Source: Nocardia jinanensis
Lineage (GTDB): Bacteria; Actinomycetota; Actinomycetes; Mycobacteriales; Mycobacteriaceae
Direction: 5' to 3'
Length of the DNA: 64,000 nt
NCBI RefSeq assembly: GCF_014645735.1
Contig: NZ_BMMH01000024.1
Coordinates: forward strand, 1-64,000
Position 1 is the first letter of the stretch, and each line of letters starts with the position of its first letter. The notes beneath the pieces are model-generated. The model saw only the letters and a list, made by a program, of their open reading frames with translations, ran no database searches and was not told where the DNA came from. Made by a program: the position numbers and the translations under genes. Below are positions 48,361 through 56,927 of the stretch, piece after piece.

Positions 48361-49686
48361 TCACTTCTCGGGACTGTCGAGCGGCTCCAGTTCGTCGGGC
48401 GCGAAATAGAGGTACCGGCCGAACCATTCGTGCAGTTCGGCCGCCGGGTCGTCGTCCAGTACGACCCCTACGTGCGAATCCCCGTCCACGTCCTGGTGCA
48501 CCGAGACCACCCGCGCGGCCGCACCGTCGACGAACAGATCCTGGGCGTCGGCGCGCCGGGACGGGTGCAGCCGGACCCGGCTACCCCGGTGCACCAGCAC
48601 GCCCGCCACCGGCACCGCGTCGATATCCGGGCGGACGGCGCTGTCGGCCACTGGATCCCACCAGTCGAATCCGTCCGGTACCTCGGGTACCGGACGGGGC
48701 CGGTCGAGCCGGGGCTCCCGCAGCACACCGTGCAGCTGCCGCATCGCTTCCGGCGTTGCGGCGTCGCAGCGGTCCACGATCTCGGCCGCGCGCGGATCGG
48801 TCGCCCGCGCCTGTGCCTTCTCCTCGTCGGTCATCGTCATCACACGCAGGGTGAGGATCTCGTCGATCTCGGTGGAGTCGAACAGCTCCCCCGCGCTCTG
48901 CTCCGCGATCTCGGGGTGGTCGTAGAGGATGATCGGCGAAATGAGCAGCAGGCTGTGATCGTCCGGCGGACCCGCGAGTACCGGGAAGCACCGGTGCCGC
49001 GCACAGCGTTCGACCGCCGGCGCGGCCTCGGCCGGTGGGTCCAGCGACGAGACGAACTGTCCGCCGGTAACCTGTCCGAGGACGTGCGCGCCGATCAGCG
49101 AACGCGCGATGGCGTCCTGGGGCCCGGTCGCCGGTGCGTCCGCATTGCGCACCTCCACCGTGAGCCGCAGGAACCGGCCGTCGGGCACGGCGGCGACCTC
49201 GAACTCGCCGGCGAGCGGCTGCCGGGTGCGCACCAGTGCCCCGACCGTCCGGCCCGCGGCGTCGTCGACCTCCTCGGTGTCGACACCCCCGGAAACCGTC
49301 AGCGGACGTACGAAGGACTCCACTGCGGCCGGTCCGATGACGATCTCCTGTGTGACGGCCTCGTCCCAGGTCAGCCACGACCGCGCGCCGGCGGACAGTT
49401 CGGCGCGGGCCCGGCCGTCGCCGTCGATCGCCTGCCGCCGCTGGAGCTGGAGGAACCGGATCGTCCACGTCAGCATCGGGTCCGTACCCGGGTCGAGCAG
49501 GAATCCGGCCGATAGGGACGGCTCTTCGCCGAACCCGGCCGCGGCTGCCCCCGGTGGGCCCAGGACGCCGAACTGCCAGCGCGACAGGTTCTTACGCGCG
49601 TTCGCTCGATAGGGGTAGAGCAGATAGCCCTCGTAGAGCACCGCGTCGGCGACGGCGCGCGCCCGGGCGAGCGGATCGGCGGTCAC
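48361..49686 (-). CDS. Conserved hydrogenase-locus protein, 441 residues
   Basis: 441 residues, no membrane segment and no catalytic motif that I recognise. The N-terminal part has Tyr-Glu-Gly-Tyr-Leu-Leu-Tyr-Pro-Tyr-Arg-Ala-Asn-Ala-Arg-Lys-Asn, which looks conserved. The middle carries Ser-Pro-Ile-Ile-Leu-Tyr-Asp-His-Pro-Glu-Ile, followed by Glu-Ile-Leu-Thr-Leu-Arg. The C-terminal 100 residues look like a small beta domain (Val-Gly-Val-Val-Leu-Asp-Asp-Asp-Pro; Gly-Arg-Tyr-Leu-Tyr-Phe). The GTG start overlaps the upstream stop (GTGA), so it is a full member of the unit. An accessory or structural role in the hydrogenase complex is inferred from position only. Confidence 0.65.
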   Translation of the reverse strand: MTADPLARARAVADAVLYEGYLLYPYRANARKNLSRWQFGVLGPPGAAAAGFGEEPSLSAGFLLDPGTDPMLTWTIRFLQLQRRQAIDGDGRARAELSAGARSWLTWDEAVTQEIVIGPAAVESFVRPLTVSGGVDTEEVDDAAGRTVGALVRTRQPLAGEFEVAAVPDGRFLRLTVEVRNADAPATGPQDAIARSLIGAHVLGQVTGGQFVSSLDPPAEAAPAVERCARHRCFPVLAGPPDDHSLLLISPIILYDHPEIAEQSAGELFDSTEIDEILTLRVMTMTDEEKAQARATDPRAAEIVDRCDAATPEAMRQLHGVLREPRLDRPRPVPEVPDGFDWWDPVADSAVRPDIDAVPVAGVLVHRGSRVRLHPSRRADAQDLFVDGAAARVVSVHQDVDGDSHVGVVLDDDPAAELHEWFGRYLYFAPDELEPLDSPEK

Positions 49687-50330
49687 GGTACTTCCTCGCT
49701 CCCTGCCAGCAGCCGGGTCACCGCCTCGTCGAACCCGAGCAGGCCGTGGCCGGATTTGTACGCGGCCAGCGCGTCGAGGGTGTCCCGGTGCAGGCGGACC
49801 CAGCCGGTGTTCGGGAAATGCGCGGCCATCAGGTCCCGCCAGACCGAGACCGGCATATCGAACGCGTCCTCGCGATCCCAGGGGATCTGCTGGATCGCGA
49901 ATCCGTTGCTGCCCTTGATGAAAACCGTGCCGCTGAACAGGAAGAGCAACGGCACCGCGCCGTCACGCAGGGCGTGCAGGTATTTCGACCCGGTCACTTC
50001 GAAGTCGTAGGTACACGGCATCGGCATATCGACCTCGGCGCCGCCGGAGAACCCGGGAACCATGGTGGCGCAGTGCATCCAGAGGAAGGATCGCTGCGTA
50101 TCCCGCCACCGATCGCGAGCGCCGAACAGGTCGGTCAGCCCCGCGCCCTCCTCGTCGGTATAGCGGCGGCGCGACGGCTGGATCCGTACCTGCGCGCGGA
50201 GCGCGATCGCGTGCACGGGTTCGTCCGCGAGCGAGGCGATGCCGACCCGAGCGGACAGGATCGGCGCGACGGAGTAGGGCTGCGGCCCGATCTCGAGAAC
50301 CGCGAACGTCGTCGAGTGCACAGGACTCAT
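49683..50330 (-). CDS. Conserved hydrogenase-locus protein (DUF6084-like)
   Basis: 215 residues. It begins with beta-rich sequence (Phe-Ala-Val-Leu-Glu-Ile-Gly-Pro-Gln-Pro-Tyr-Ser-Val-Ala-Pro) and has Arg-Ile-Gln-Pro-Ser-Arg-Arg-Arg-Tyr, Trp-Met-His-Cys-Ala-Thr-Met-Val-Pro-Gly-Phe and Ile-Pro-Trp-Asp-Arg-Glu. From memory it is the family DUF6084 of group 1h hydrogenase operons. The ATG overlaps the DUF5947-like stop (ATGA) and its own stop overlaps the next start. Function unknown. Confidence 0.7.
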   Translation of the reverse strand: MSPVHSTTFAVLEIGPQPYSVAPILSARVGIASLADEPVHAIALRAQVRIQPSRRRYTDEEGAGLTDLFGARDRWRDTQRSFLWMHCATMVPGFSGGAEVDMPMPCTYDFEVTGSKYLHALRDGAVPLLFLFSGTVFIKGSNGFAIQQIPWDREDAFDMPVSVWRDLMAAHFPNTGWVRLHRDTLDALAAYKSGHGLLGFDEAVTRLLAGSEEVP

Positions 50331-50962
50331 ACCGCACCGCCCGGTCGCGCCCGGGCCGAGACCGCCGCGAAGAACTCGTCCAGATAGTCACGGACATCCT
50401 GCCCACCGTCGAAACCGCGCCACAGCAGCCGCATCCGGCCGACGAATTCGTAGCACGCGTCGATCGGCAGCAGCAGACAGCTCGCCTCCGTGGTGTCGTT
50501 CTCGGGGACGCGGATCAGCAGGGCCTCGACATCGGCGGCGAGCACGTCCAGTTCCGGATGGCGCCGCAGGATCGTGTTCCACTGCGCCAGTGGAAGTTCC
50601 GATTCGGTGGCGCCCGCGGGTCCCGGATAGAAGGCAACGGTCCGGTCCGACGCGGAGTTGTGGAAGAAGAAGGCGAGCCCCACGGGTATCTCCAATGCGT
50701 CCCACTCCGCGGGGCCGATCGTGAAGCCGGGGAAGGCGAGATAGCGCGCGGGCACCGCCCGGTACCGCAACGCTGCCTCTTGGTCGACGAACAGCAGGTA
50801 GCAGCCGCGACAGACACACATCAGCTGCCGGCCTTCGATATCCACGACATGCTGGTGCTCGGCGGCGATCGGCTCGGCGCACATCTCGCAGCGTTCCCCC
50901 ACCCGCGGCGCGGGCGGACGCTCGGCGGTGATCCGCCGCAGCACTCCCAACGGCGTGTTCAC
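50327..50962 (-). CDS. Zinc-ribbon-like hydrogenase-locus protein (DUF5947-like)
   Basis: 211 residues. Near the N-terminus are Cys-Glu-Met-Cys and, 22 residues on, Cys-Val-Cys-Arg-Gly-Cys, a probable four-Cys metal site of the zinc-ribbon or rubredoxin kind. The rest is an alpha/beta domain with Phe-Pro-Gly-Phe-Thr-Ile-Gly-Pro-Ala-Glu-Trp and Phe-Phe-Phe-His-Asn-Ser. I believe the family name is DUF5947, typical of this hydrogenase locus. It may be an assembly or electron-transfer protein; only the Cys pattern supports this. GTG start, GTGA overlap with the NifU-Rieske gene. Confidence 0.7.
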   Translation of the reverse strand: MNTPLGVLRRITAERPPAPRVGERCEMCAEPIAAEHQHVVDIEGRQLMCVCRGCYLLFVDQEAALRYRAVPARYLAFPGFTIGPAEWDALEIPVGLAFFFHNSASDRTVAFYPGPAGATESELPLAQWNTILRRHPELDVLAADVEALLIRVPENDTTEASCLLLPIDACYEFVGRMRLLWRGFDGGQDVRDYLDEFFAAVSARARPGGAV

Positions 50963-51873
50963 CCGGGCACCCCCACCGGTACCGCCACCGACAGTTCACC
51001 GGAACGCACCAGGACCGGGAGCGGTTCGAGGTGACCGTCGCCGTCGATACGCGCACCGGCCCGTACGACATCGTAATGCGCGCGACAGACCGGGCAGCGC
51101 AGTACCGCGTCACCGACCGGGGCTCCGGCCCGCCGGTGCAGCGCGGCGCCCGCGAGCGAATGCGCACAGGCCGGGCAATGGTCCCGATAGGCGAACAGTT
51201 GCTCACCCACCCGGCAGGCCAGCACCGTGAGTCCGGCGACGGTGAACCCGCCCACCTCGCCCGGACCGAGTTCGGCGAGTTCGGGGACCGCCACCCAACT
51301 GCCCGGCGCACGATCGTTCGACCGCACCCGGGAGAACAGCGATTCGGGCGCGATCGGCTCCGCCGGTTCAGGTTGCGCCGCAACGACTTCGATGGCCTCG
51401 ATCTCGGGGGCCGCGGCACGTACCGCGTCTTCCACGGCCAGTTCCAAGGTCACCGACGAGGAAGGACAGCTGCGGCAACTGCCGGTCAGTTCCAGGCGGA
51501 CCACCCCGTCGACGATGCCGACCAGGGTGACATCACCGCCGTGTGAACCCAGATACGGCCGCACACTGTCGAGTGCGGCCCGCACCCTGACGTCCACCTC
51601 GTGCGGGTGCAGCCCGTGCACGAGCAACAGGCTCGCCACCAGGTCGTCACGGGCCAGCAGCTCGAGTGTTCCCGTGTCCAGCAGGTCGACCACCCGGGCC
51701 AGTCCCGCGCCGTACAACTCGACCACTTCGCGCACCAACTGCTCGGCACGTTCGCGCGCGACGGTGCCGCCCGCCGAACTCGCCTCCAGCAGCGTTTCGA
51801 TACGGTCGCCCGCCGCCCGCCAGCGCTGCTCGTCGGGTGCTGTGCCGTCCTGCTCCCGTGGGGATGCGTCCAC
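50959..51873 (-). CDS. NifU-like / Rieske-type FeS fusion protein
   Basis: 304 residues in three parts. A helical N-terminal part (about 1-95) has no known motif. A NifU C-terminal-like domain (about 100-165) has Leu-Gly-Ser-His-Gly-Gly-Asp-Val and the FeS motif Cys-Arg-Ser-Cys. A Rieske-type domain (about 195-290) has Cys-Pro-Ala-Cys-Ala-His and Cys-Pro-Val-Cys-Arg-Ala-His, that is Cys-x-His and Cys-x2-His ligands, each preceded by a further Cys. It lies 33 bases after hhyL, with a GTG start and a GGAGG site. It could pass electrons from the hydrogenase small subunit toward the respiratory chain, or supply its clusters. The domain reading is firm, the role is inferred. Confidence 0.82.
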   Translation of the reverse strand: MDASPREQDGTAPDEQRWRAAGDRIETLLEASSAGGTVARERAEQLVREVVELYGAGLARVVDLLDTGTLELLARDDLVASLLLVHGLHPHEVDVRVRAALDSVRPYLGSHGGDVTLVGIVDGVVRLELTGSCRSCPSSSVTLELAVEDAVRAAAPEIEAIEVVAAQPEPAEPIAPESLFSRVRSNDRAPGSWVAVPELAELGPGEVGGFTVAGLTVLACRVGEQLFAYRDHCPACAHSLAGAALHRRAGAPVGDAVLRCPVCRAHYDVVRAGARIDGDGHLEPLPVLVRSGELSVAVPVGVPG

Positions 51874-51906
51874 CTCACCCTCCCGTCGCCGGTATCGCTA
51901 CGGGAC

Positions 51907-53703
51907 TCACTCCGGTGTGAGCGTCTGCGTCGGTGAATGCAGTTTCCGCAGGCTCTGCCCCTTACCCAGGTACATGTGCACACCACACGGCAGGCAGGGG
52001 TCGAAACTGCGGACCGTGCGCATGATGTCGATGCCCTTGAAGTGCTCGCGGTCGTTCTCCTCGAAGATCGGCTGACCCTGGACCGCGTCCTCGTACGGGC
52101 CCGGCGTGCCGTAGCTGTCGCGCGGACTGGCGTTCCACGGGGTCGGCGGATACGGGTGATAGTTCGCGATCTTCCCGTCCCGGATCACCATGTGGTGCGA
52201 CAGCACACCGCGCACCGCCTCGGTGAAACCGCAACCGATGCCCTCCTCGGGCACCTCGAATGGCTCCCAGGTCTTGGTGTGGCCGGCCCGGATCTCCGCC
52301 AGTGCCTTCTCCGCGAAGTGCAGCGCGCAGGCCGCGGCGTAGGCCTGGAAATACGTACGGGCACGGTCGCGTTCGATGGTGTTGCTACCGTGCGCGGGGA
52401 TCTTCCATTCCAGCGTGACCGGGCCCGCGAGCGCGGTCTTGGGCAGGTTGATCTGCACACTGTGGCCGGTCGCCTTCACATATCCGATATCGACCAGTTC
52501 GGCCAGCGCCGTCGCCCAGAGCCGCGCCAGCGGACCGCCGCCGGTGTCCAGGGCGAGATGCTGGCTGCCGTCGAACCAGCGCGGCGACATGACCCAGCTG
52601 TACTTGTCGTCCAGGTCGCGCTTCTGCGGTTTGGGGTTGGTGTGCTGGTTCCAGGGGTGGCGCCGGTCCACCGGATTGCCCAGGGGATCGGTGAGCACGA
52701 ACGTTTCCTGATCGGTCCAGTCCTCGTAGTACGAACTGCCCAGCAGGATCCGCAGGCCCAGATTGATATCGACCAGGGAGGTGGTGAGGAGCTCGCCGTC
52801 GACCACCACGCCCGGGGTGACGAACATCTTGCGACCCCAGTCCTCCATATCCGTGTAGTCGAAGTTGCAGACCTCGGGGTCCTGGAACGAGCCCCAGCAG
52901 CCCAGCAGCGTGCGCCGCAGGCCGACCTTGTCGTAGCCGGGTATCGCGTCGTAGAAGAAGTCGAACAGATCGTCGTGCATCGGCACGACCTTCTTCATGA
53001 ACTCGACATAGCGCATCAGCCTGGTCATGTAATCGGTCATCAGCTGCACGGTCGCCACCGTCCCGGGACCGCCGGGGTACAGCGTCGACGGGTGTACATG
53101 TCTGCCCTCCATCAGGCAGAACATCTCGCGCGTGTACCGGCTCACCTGCAGGGCTTCCCGATAGAACTCCCCGGTGAACGGATTGAGCGCACGCATGATG
53201 TCGGCGATCTTGCGGTATCCGTGTGCCGCCGCGTGCGGTGCGTCGGTCCGCTCGGCCACCGCGAGCACACCGGGATTGGTCTCGGCGACCATCTTCTCGC
53301 AGAAGTCCACGCCTACGAGGTTCTCCTGGAAGATGTTGTGGTCGAACATGTACTCGGCCGCCTCGCCGAGGTTGACGATCCACTCACCGAGGTGTGGCGG
53401 CTGCACTCCGTAGGCCATGTTCTGGCAGTAGCAGGAGCAGGTCGCGTGGTTGTCGCCGCAGATACCGCAGATACGGCTGGTGATGAAGTGGGCGTCGCGC
53501 GGGTCCTTGCCGCGCATGAACACGGAGTAGCCGCGGAAGATGGACGAGGTGCTGTGGCATTCCACCACTTCGTTGTTATCGAAGTCGATCTTGGTGTAGA
53601 TACCCAGGCTGCCGACGATGCGGGTGATCGGGTCCCATGCCATCTCGACGAGACTGTCCGGTTCGATCGTCCGATGCGACGGCTCGGGGATGATCTGTGT
53701 CAT
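51907..53703 (-). CDS. hhyL: [NiFe] hydrogenase large subunit, group 1h
   Basis: 598 residues. The nickel ligands are in Arg-Ile-Cys-Gly-Ile-Cys-Gly-Asp-Asn-His (Cys79, Cys82) and Asp-Pro-Cys-Leu-Pro-Cys-Gly-Val-His (Cys570, Cys573). The 22 residues after the final His are the extension removed by the maturation protease. The L1 motif and length fit the group 1h (formerly group 5) enzymes of actinobacteria, which oxidise atmospheric H2 during starvation and tolerate O2. It binds H2 at the Ni-Fe(CN)2CO site and hands electrons to the small subunit. The gene follows hhyS after 12 bases, with a GGAGG-like site. Confidence 0.96.
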   Translation of the reverse strand: MTQIIPEPSHRTIEPDSLVEMAWDPITRIVGSLGIYTKIDFDNNEVVECHSTSSIFRGYSVFMRGKDPRDAHFITSRICGICGDNHATCSCYCQNMAYGVQPPHLGEWIVNLGEAAEYMFDHNIFQENLVGVDFCEKMVAETNPGVLAVAERTDAPHAAAHGYRKIADIMRALNPFTGEFYREALQVSRYTREMFCLMEGRHVHPSTLYPGGPGTVATVQLMTDYMTRLMRYVEFMKKVVPMHDDLFDFFYDAIPGYDKVGLRRTLLGCWGSFQDPEVCNFDYTDMEDWGRKMFVTPGVVVDGELLTTSLVDINLGLRILLGSSYYEDWTDQETFVLTDPLGNPVDRRHPWNQHTNPKPQKRDLDDKYSWVMSPRWFDGSQHLALDTGGGPLARLWATALAELVDIGYVKATGHSVQINLPKTALAGPVTLEWKIPAHGSNTIERDRARTYFQAYAAACALHFAEKALAEIRAGHTKTWEPFEVPEEGIGCGFTEAVRGVLSHHMVIRDGKIANYHPYPPTPWNASPRDSYGTPGPYEDAVQGQPIFEENDREHFKGIDIMRTVRSFDPCLPCGVHMYLGKGQSLRKLHSPTQTLTPE

Positions 53704-53715
53704 CGGAGATACCTC

Positions 53716-54771
53716 CTACCAGGTTCGGGTCGCGCCGGTCTCGAGCTTTTCGCCGCGGTGCCGCCAGCGTGGCTCTTTGTCGACCGTGCGACCGGTGATG
53801 CTGCGGAGGCTGCGGACCACGGATCCATAGACGCCAGAGGCAGTGGACGAGAGCTTTCCGCCGGGTGGTTCGTCCATGAACGGCATGAACTTGTCGGGGA
53901 AGCCGGGCATCGTGCAACCGATACAGATCCCACCCACATTCGGGCAGCCGCCCACACCGTTGATCCAGCCGCGTTTCGGCACGTTGCATTTGACCACCGG
54001 GCCCCAGCAGCCCAGTTTCACGATGCACTTCGGTGACCCGTACTCGGTGGCGAAATCGCCCTCTTCGTAGTAGCCGGCACGGTCGCAACCCTCGTGCACG
54101 GTCGCGCCGAACAGCCATTTGGGGCGCAAGGCCTCGTCGAGCGGGATCATCGGCGCCTGGCCGGTGGCCGTATAGAGCAGGTAAGTGAGGGTCTCCGACA
54201 GATTGTCCGGATGGATGGGGCAACCGGGCACGCAGACGATGGGGATATCGGCCTTGCTCTTCCAGTCCCAGCCGAGATAGTCGGGCACGCCCATGGCGCC
54301 GGTCGGGTTACCCGCCATCGCGTGGATACCGCCATAGGTCGCGCAGGTACCGACCGCCACGACGGCCGTGGCCTTCGGGGCGAGACGATCCAGCCATTCG
54401 CTGGTGGTCAGGGGCTGGCCGGTGGCGGGATCATTACCGAATCCGCACCAGTAGCCCTCCTCGTGTAATTGCTCGTTGGGTATCGATCCCTCCACGACCA
54501 GCACGAACGGGTCGAGTTCGCCACGGTCTGCCCGGAAGAACCATTCGAGGAAATCGTCGGCACCACCGTTGGGACCGCACTCGAAGTCGATGAGCGGCCA
54601 GTGCACCGCGACTTGGGGGAGACCGGGGAGGGCGCCGAGGGCGATTTCCTCGACACTGGGCTGGGTGGCGGCGGTCAACGCCACCGAATCGCCATCACAA
54701 CTGAGACCGGCATTGATCCAGAGCACGTGGATCAAGGTCTCTTCGGCTCGGACCGCTTCCTGAGTTGGCAT
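53716..54771 (-). CDS. hhyS: [NiFe] hydrogenase small subunit, group 1h
   Basis: 351 residues without a Tat signal, as known for group 1h enzymes, so the complex should face the cytoplasm. The proximal cluster motif reads Cys-Asp-Gly-Asp (Cys25, Asp28) where most small subunits have Cys-x-Gly-Cys. An Asp ligand at the proximal cluster is the hallmark of the actinobacterial-type hydrogenase of Ralstonia eutropha. Other cluster cysteines are visible in Gly-Thr-Cys-Ala-Thr-Tyr-Gly-Gly, Val-Pro-Gly-Cys-Pro, His-Glu-Gly-Cys-Asp-Arg, Lys-Leu-Gly-Cys-Trp-Gly-Pro, Gly-Gly-Cys-Pro-Asn and Gly-Ile-Cys-Ile-Gly-Cys. A CRP-like site lies upstream. Confidence 0.96.
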   Translation of the reverse strand: MPTQEAVRAEETLIHVLWINAGLSCDGDSVALTAATQPSVEEIALGALPGLPQVAVHWPLIDFECGPNGGADDFLEWFFRADRGELDPFVLVVEGSIPNEQLHEEGYWCGFGNDPATGQPLTTSEWLDRLAPKATAVVAVGTCATYGGIHAMAGNPTGAMGVPDYLGWDWKSKADIPIVCVPGCPIHPDNLSETLTYLLYTATGQAPMIPLDEALRPKWLFGATVHEGCDRAGYYEEGDFATEYGSPKCIVKLGCWGPVVKCNVPKRGWINGVGGCPNVGGICIGCTMPGFPDKFMPFMDEPPGGKLSSTASGVYGSVVRSLRSITGRTVDKEPRWRHRGEKLETGATRTW

Positions 54772-54830
54772 ACGCTGCCACCTTCCGGAGTCGAAGCGGG
54801 GACTGGCCGTTCCGGCTCATAGACCACGGA

Positions 54831-54848
54831 TTGTGACTCTGATCACAA
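54831..54848. promoter_or_regulatory. CRP/GlxR-type binding site upstream of hhyS
   Basis: A perfect palindrome TTGTGA-N6-TCACAA, which contains the CRP-family consensus TGTGA-N6-TCACA, lies 60 bases before the hhyS ATG, in the 81-base gap after hypB. This points to a separate promoter for the structural genes under a cAMP-dependent regulator. Confidence 0.75.
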
Positions 54849-54852
54849 CAGT

Positions 54853-55701
54853 CTAGACGGGGTGACCCGCACCCTCAAGGCTCGTGGCGGCCTCCCGGCG
54901 CTGGTCCGCGAGCCATTCGTACCAGTGCTCGAGCCCCTCGCCCGTGGTGACCGAGATCGGCAGTATCTCGACGCCGGGGTTCACCGCGTGCGCGTACGCG
55001 GCGCAGGCGGTGAGATCGAAATCGACGTAGGGCAGCAGGTCGATCTTGTTCACCAGCACCAGACCTGCGGCCGCGAACATATGCGGGTATTTCAGGGGTT
55101 TGTCCGTCCCCTCGGTCACCGAGATCATCACCACCTTCCGGGATTCACCCAGATCGAACAGCGCGGGGCAGACGAGGTTGCCGACGTTCTCGATGAACAG
55201 CAGCGTGCTCGGTGCGGGACCCAGCGCATGCACCGCCCGGCGCGTCATCTCGGCGTCCAGGTGGCAGCCGGCTCCGGTGTTGACCTGCACCGCCCGAGCT
55301 CCGGTCGCGGCGATCCGCTCGGCATCTCGTACGGTCTCCTGATCGCCCTCGATGACGGCGATCGGGGCATCGGGCAGCGCGCGAATCGTCCGTTCGAGCA
55401 GCGTGGTCTTCCCCGCTCCCGGGGAACTGGTCATGTTCAGCGCCACGATGCCGCGGGCACGCAGCCACTCCCGGTTGTGCTGAGCGAGGTGGTCGTTGCG
55501 TGCGAGCACCTTCTGCTCGAGCGATACCGTCTCGGTCGCCGGTGGATGGGTATGTGGGGCCACATCGTCAGGTGAATGCTCGTGGCCGGGACCATGGGAG
55601 TGCGGCGGCCCGTCCCGGCCGTGTTCGGGATCGGCCGGTCCGTCGCGCCCGACCGTGATCACGCCTATCGTGTCGTTTCCACATCCGCAGGTTGCGCACA
55701 T
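54853..55701 (-). CDS. hypB: HypB, nickel-inserting GTPase
   Basis: 282 residues. The N-terminus has Cys-Ala-Thr-Cys-Gly-Cys-Gly, the high-affinity nickel motif, followed by a His-rich stretch (about ten His among residues 25-60) that can store nickel. The GTPase domain has the P-loop Ser-Ser-Pro-Gly-Ala-Gly-Lys-Thr-Thr, Glu-Gly-Asp-Gln-Glu-Thr, Glu-Asn-Val-Gly-Asn-Leu-Val-Cys-Pro and Asn-Lys-Ile-Asp. It delivers Ni2+ to the large subunit with HypA. The start at 55701 places the Cys motif at residue 2 and overlaps hypA by 37 bases. Confidence 0.96.
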   Translation of the reverse strand: MCATCGCGNDTIGVITVGRDGPADPEHGRDGPPHSHGPGHEHSPDDVAPHTHPPATETVSLEQKVLARNDHLAQHNREWLRARGIVALNMTSSPGAGKTTLLERTIRALPDAPIAVIEGDQETVRDAERIAATGARAVQVNTGAGCHLDAEMTRRAVHALGPAPSTLLFIENVGNLVCPALFDLGESRKVVMISVTEGTDKPLKYPHMFAAAGLVLVNKIDLLPYVDFDLTACAAYAHAVNPGVEILPISVTTGEGLEHWYEWLADQRREAATSLEGAGHPV

Positions 55702-56033
55702 TCTCGGCTCACTTCCATCGACCGGATCCGCAGTTCCCGGCCGCCCCTTATCTCCACATCCGCGCTTGCGCACGGGCAGAGCAGGAGCAGATCGGTGACG
55801 GGGAAGTCCGCACCGCAGTCGCGGCAGTGCGCCGCACCCGGTACGGACCGGATATCGAGGTTCGCGCCGTCCGCGACGGTGCCCTCGGCGGCGATCTCGA
55901 AAGCGAATCGCAGGGCATCGGGCACGACCGCGGTCAGCACCCCCACATCGACGGTCACGTGATACACGGCACGCCCCGCCGCGTGGTCACACACGGCGTC
56001 GATGACACTCTGCGCGATCGCGAGTTCGTGCAT
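55665..56033 (-). CDS. hypA: HypA, nickel metallochaperone
   Basis: 122 residues starting Met-His-Glu-Leu-Ala-Ile-Ala-Gln-Ser; His2 is the nickel ligand, so the ATG at 56033 is right and the TTG one codon earlier is not. The zinc site has Cys-Arg-Asp-Cys and a second pair written Cys-Pro-Cys, one residue tighter than the usual Cys-x2-Cys. It works with HypB. First gene of the hydrogenase unit. A short repeat CTCGAC-TC-GTCGAG (56040-56053) lies just before the start. The remaining 211 bases up to the next gene show no clear promoter motif. Confidence 0.94.
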   Translation of the reverse strand: MHELAIAQSVIDAVCDHAAGRAVYHVTVDVGVLTAVVPDALRFAFEIAAEGTVADGANLDIRSVPGAAHCRDCGADFPVTDLLLLCPCASADVEIRGGRELRIRSMEVSRECAQPADVETTR

Positions 56034-56264
56034 CAAGATCTCGACTCGTCGAGGGATACTTGGATGCTACTCCGGCCGCTTCTTGCCGAGTCACCCTCGG
56101 GGCCGGCGGGCTCGTCTCGGGAACGTCACCGGGGCCGGTCCGAGATCGCGCCGGAGCTCGACCGTTCGGTACCGGCGGTCCGGGCGCGGGACCGCGGGCT
56201 GCACGTCGAATACGCCGGGCACCGGCGGCGGGCCTCGTGCCCCCACCTGCCGAGCCGGCGACCG

Positions 56265-56927
56265 CTACCGCGCATTACCTCCGGTGGTGGCGAGGAGATC
56301 GACGACGAGATCGGTACCGGTCGCCGCCCGCACCTGCTCCACCTCCACCTCCGGTGCGAGTTCGCGCAGCACCAGGGCATCGCTGCCGATATCGATGACG
56401 GCCAGATCGGTGATGATCCGCTGCACCACCCCCTGACCCGTCAGCGGCAGGGTGCACTGCTCGACGATCTTGGCACCACCCGCGCGGTCGGTGTGTTCCA
56501 TGACGACGATGACGCGGCGGGCGCCGTGCACCAGGTCCATGGCGCCACCCATCCCCTTGACCACCTTGCCCGGAACCATCCAGTTCGCGAGGTCACCGGT
56601 TCTCGACACCTGCATACCCCCGAGTACCGCGGTATCGATATGCCCGCCGCGGATCATGCCGAACGACAGCGCCGAATCGAAGAAGGCCGCACCGGCATCG
56701 ACCGTCACGGTCTCCTTCCCCGCGTTGATCAGGTCGGGATCGACCGCGTCCGCGGTGGGATAGGGGCCGGTGCCGAGGATGCCGTTCTCCGAGTGCAGGA
56801 CGACCTTCACCTCCGGCGGTAGATAGTTCGGGATCAGCGTCGGCAGTCCGATGCCCAGGTTCACGTACTCACCGGGACGCATCTCCGCGGCGGCCCGTCG
56901 CGCCATCTGCTGCCGGGTCCAGCTCAT
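56265..56927 (-). CDS. scoB: 3-oxoacid CoA-transferase, beta subunit
   Basis: 220 residues with the active-site glutamate in Ser-Glu-Asn-Gly-Ile-Leu-Gly, Leu-Gly-Ile-Gly-Leu-Pro-Thr near the N-terminus, and Gly-Met-Gly-Gly-Ala-Met-Asp-Leu. With ScoA it moves CoA from succinyl-CoA to acetoacetate. At the end of a homogentisate operon this activates the acetoacetate released by FahA. A 3-oxoadipate transferase has a similar sequence, but the context favours acetoacetate. Overlaps scoA by 4 nt (ATGA). Confidence 0.9.
   Translation of the reverse strand: MSWTRQQMARRAAAEMRPGEYVNLGIGLPTLIPNYLPPEVKVVLHSENGILGTGPYPTADAVDPDLINAGKETVTVDAGAAFFDSALSFGMIRGGHIDTAVLGGMQVSRTGDLANWMVPGKVVKGMGGAMDLVHGARRVIVVMEHTDRAGGAKIVEQCTLPLTGQGVVQRIITDLAVIDIGSDALVLRELAPEVEVEQVRAATGTDLVVDLLATTGGNAR

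Noticed and set aside
53716-54771. Tat signal peptide on the hydrogenase small subunit
   Set aside because: There is no twin-Arg motif or hydrophobic segment before the first Cys. The N-terminus is short, as in group 1h.
56054-56264. Possible small gene between hypA and scoB
   Set aside because: Frames are Arg/Pro-rich without ribosome sites or conserved pattern. It looks like plain intergenic sequence.
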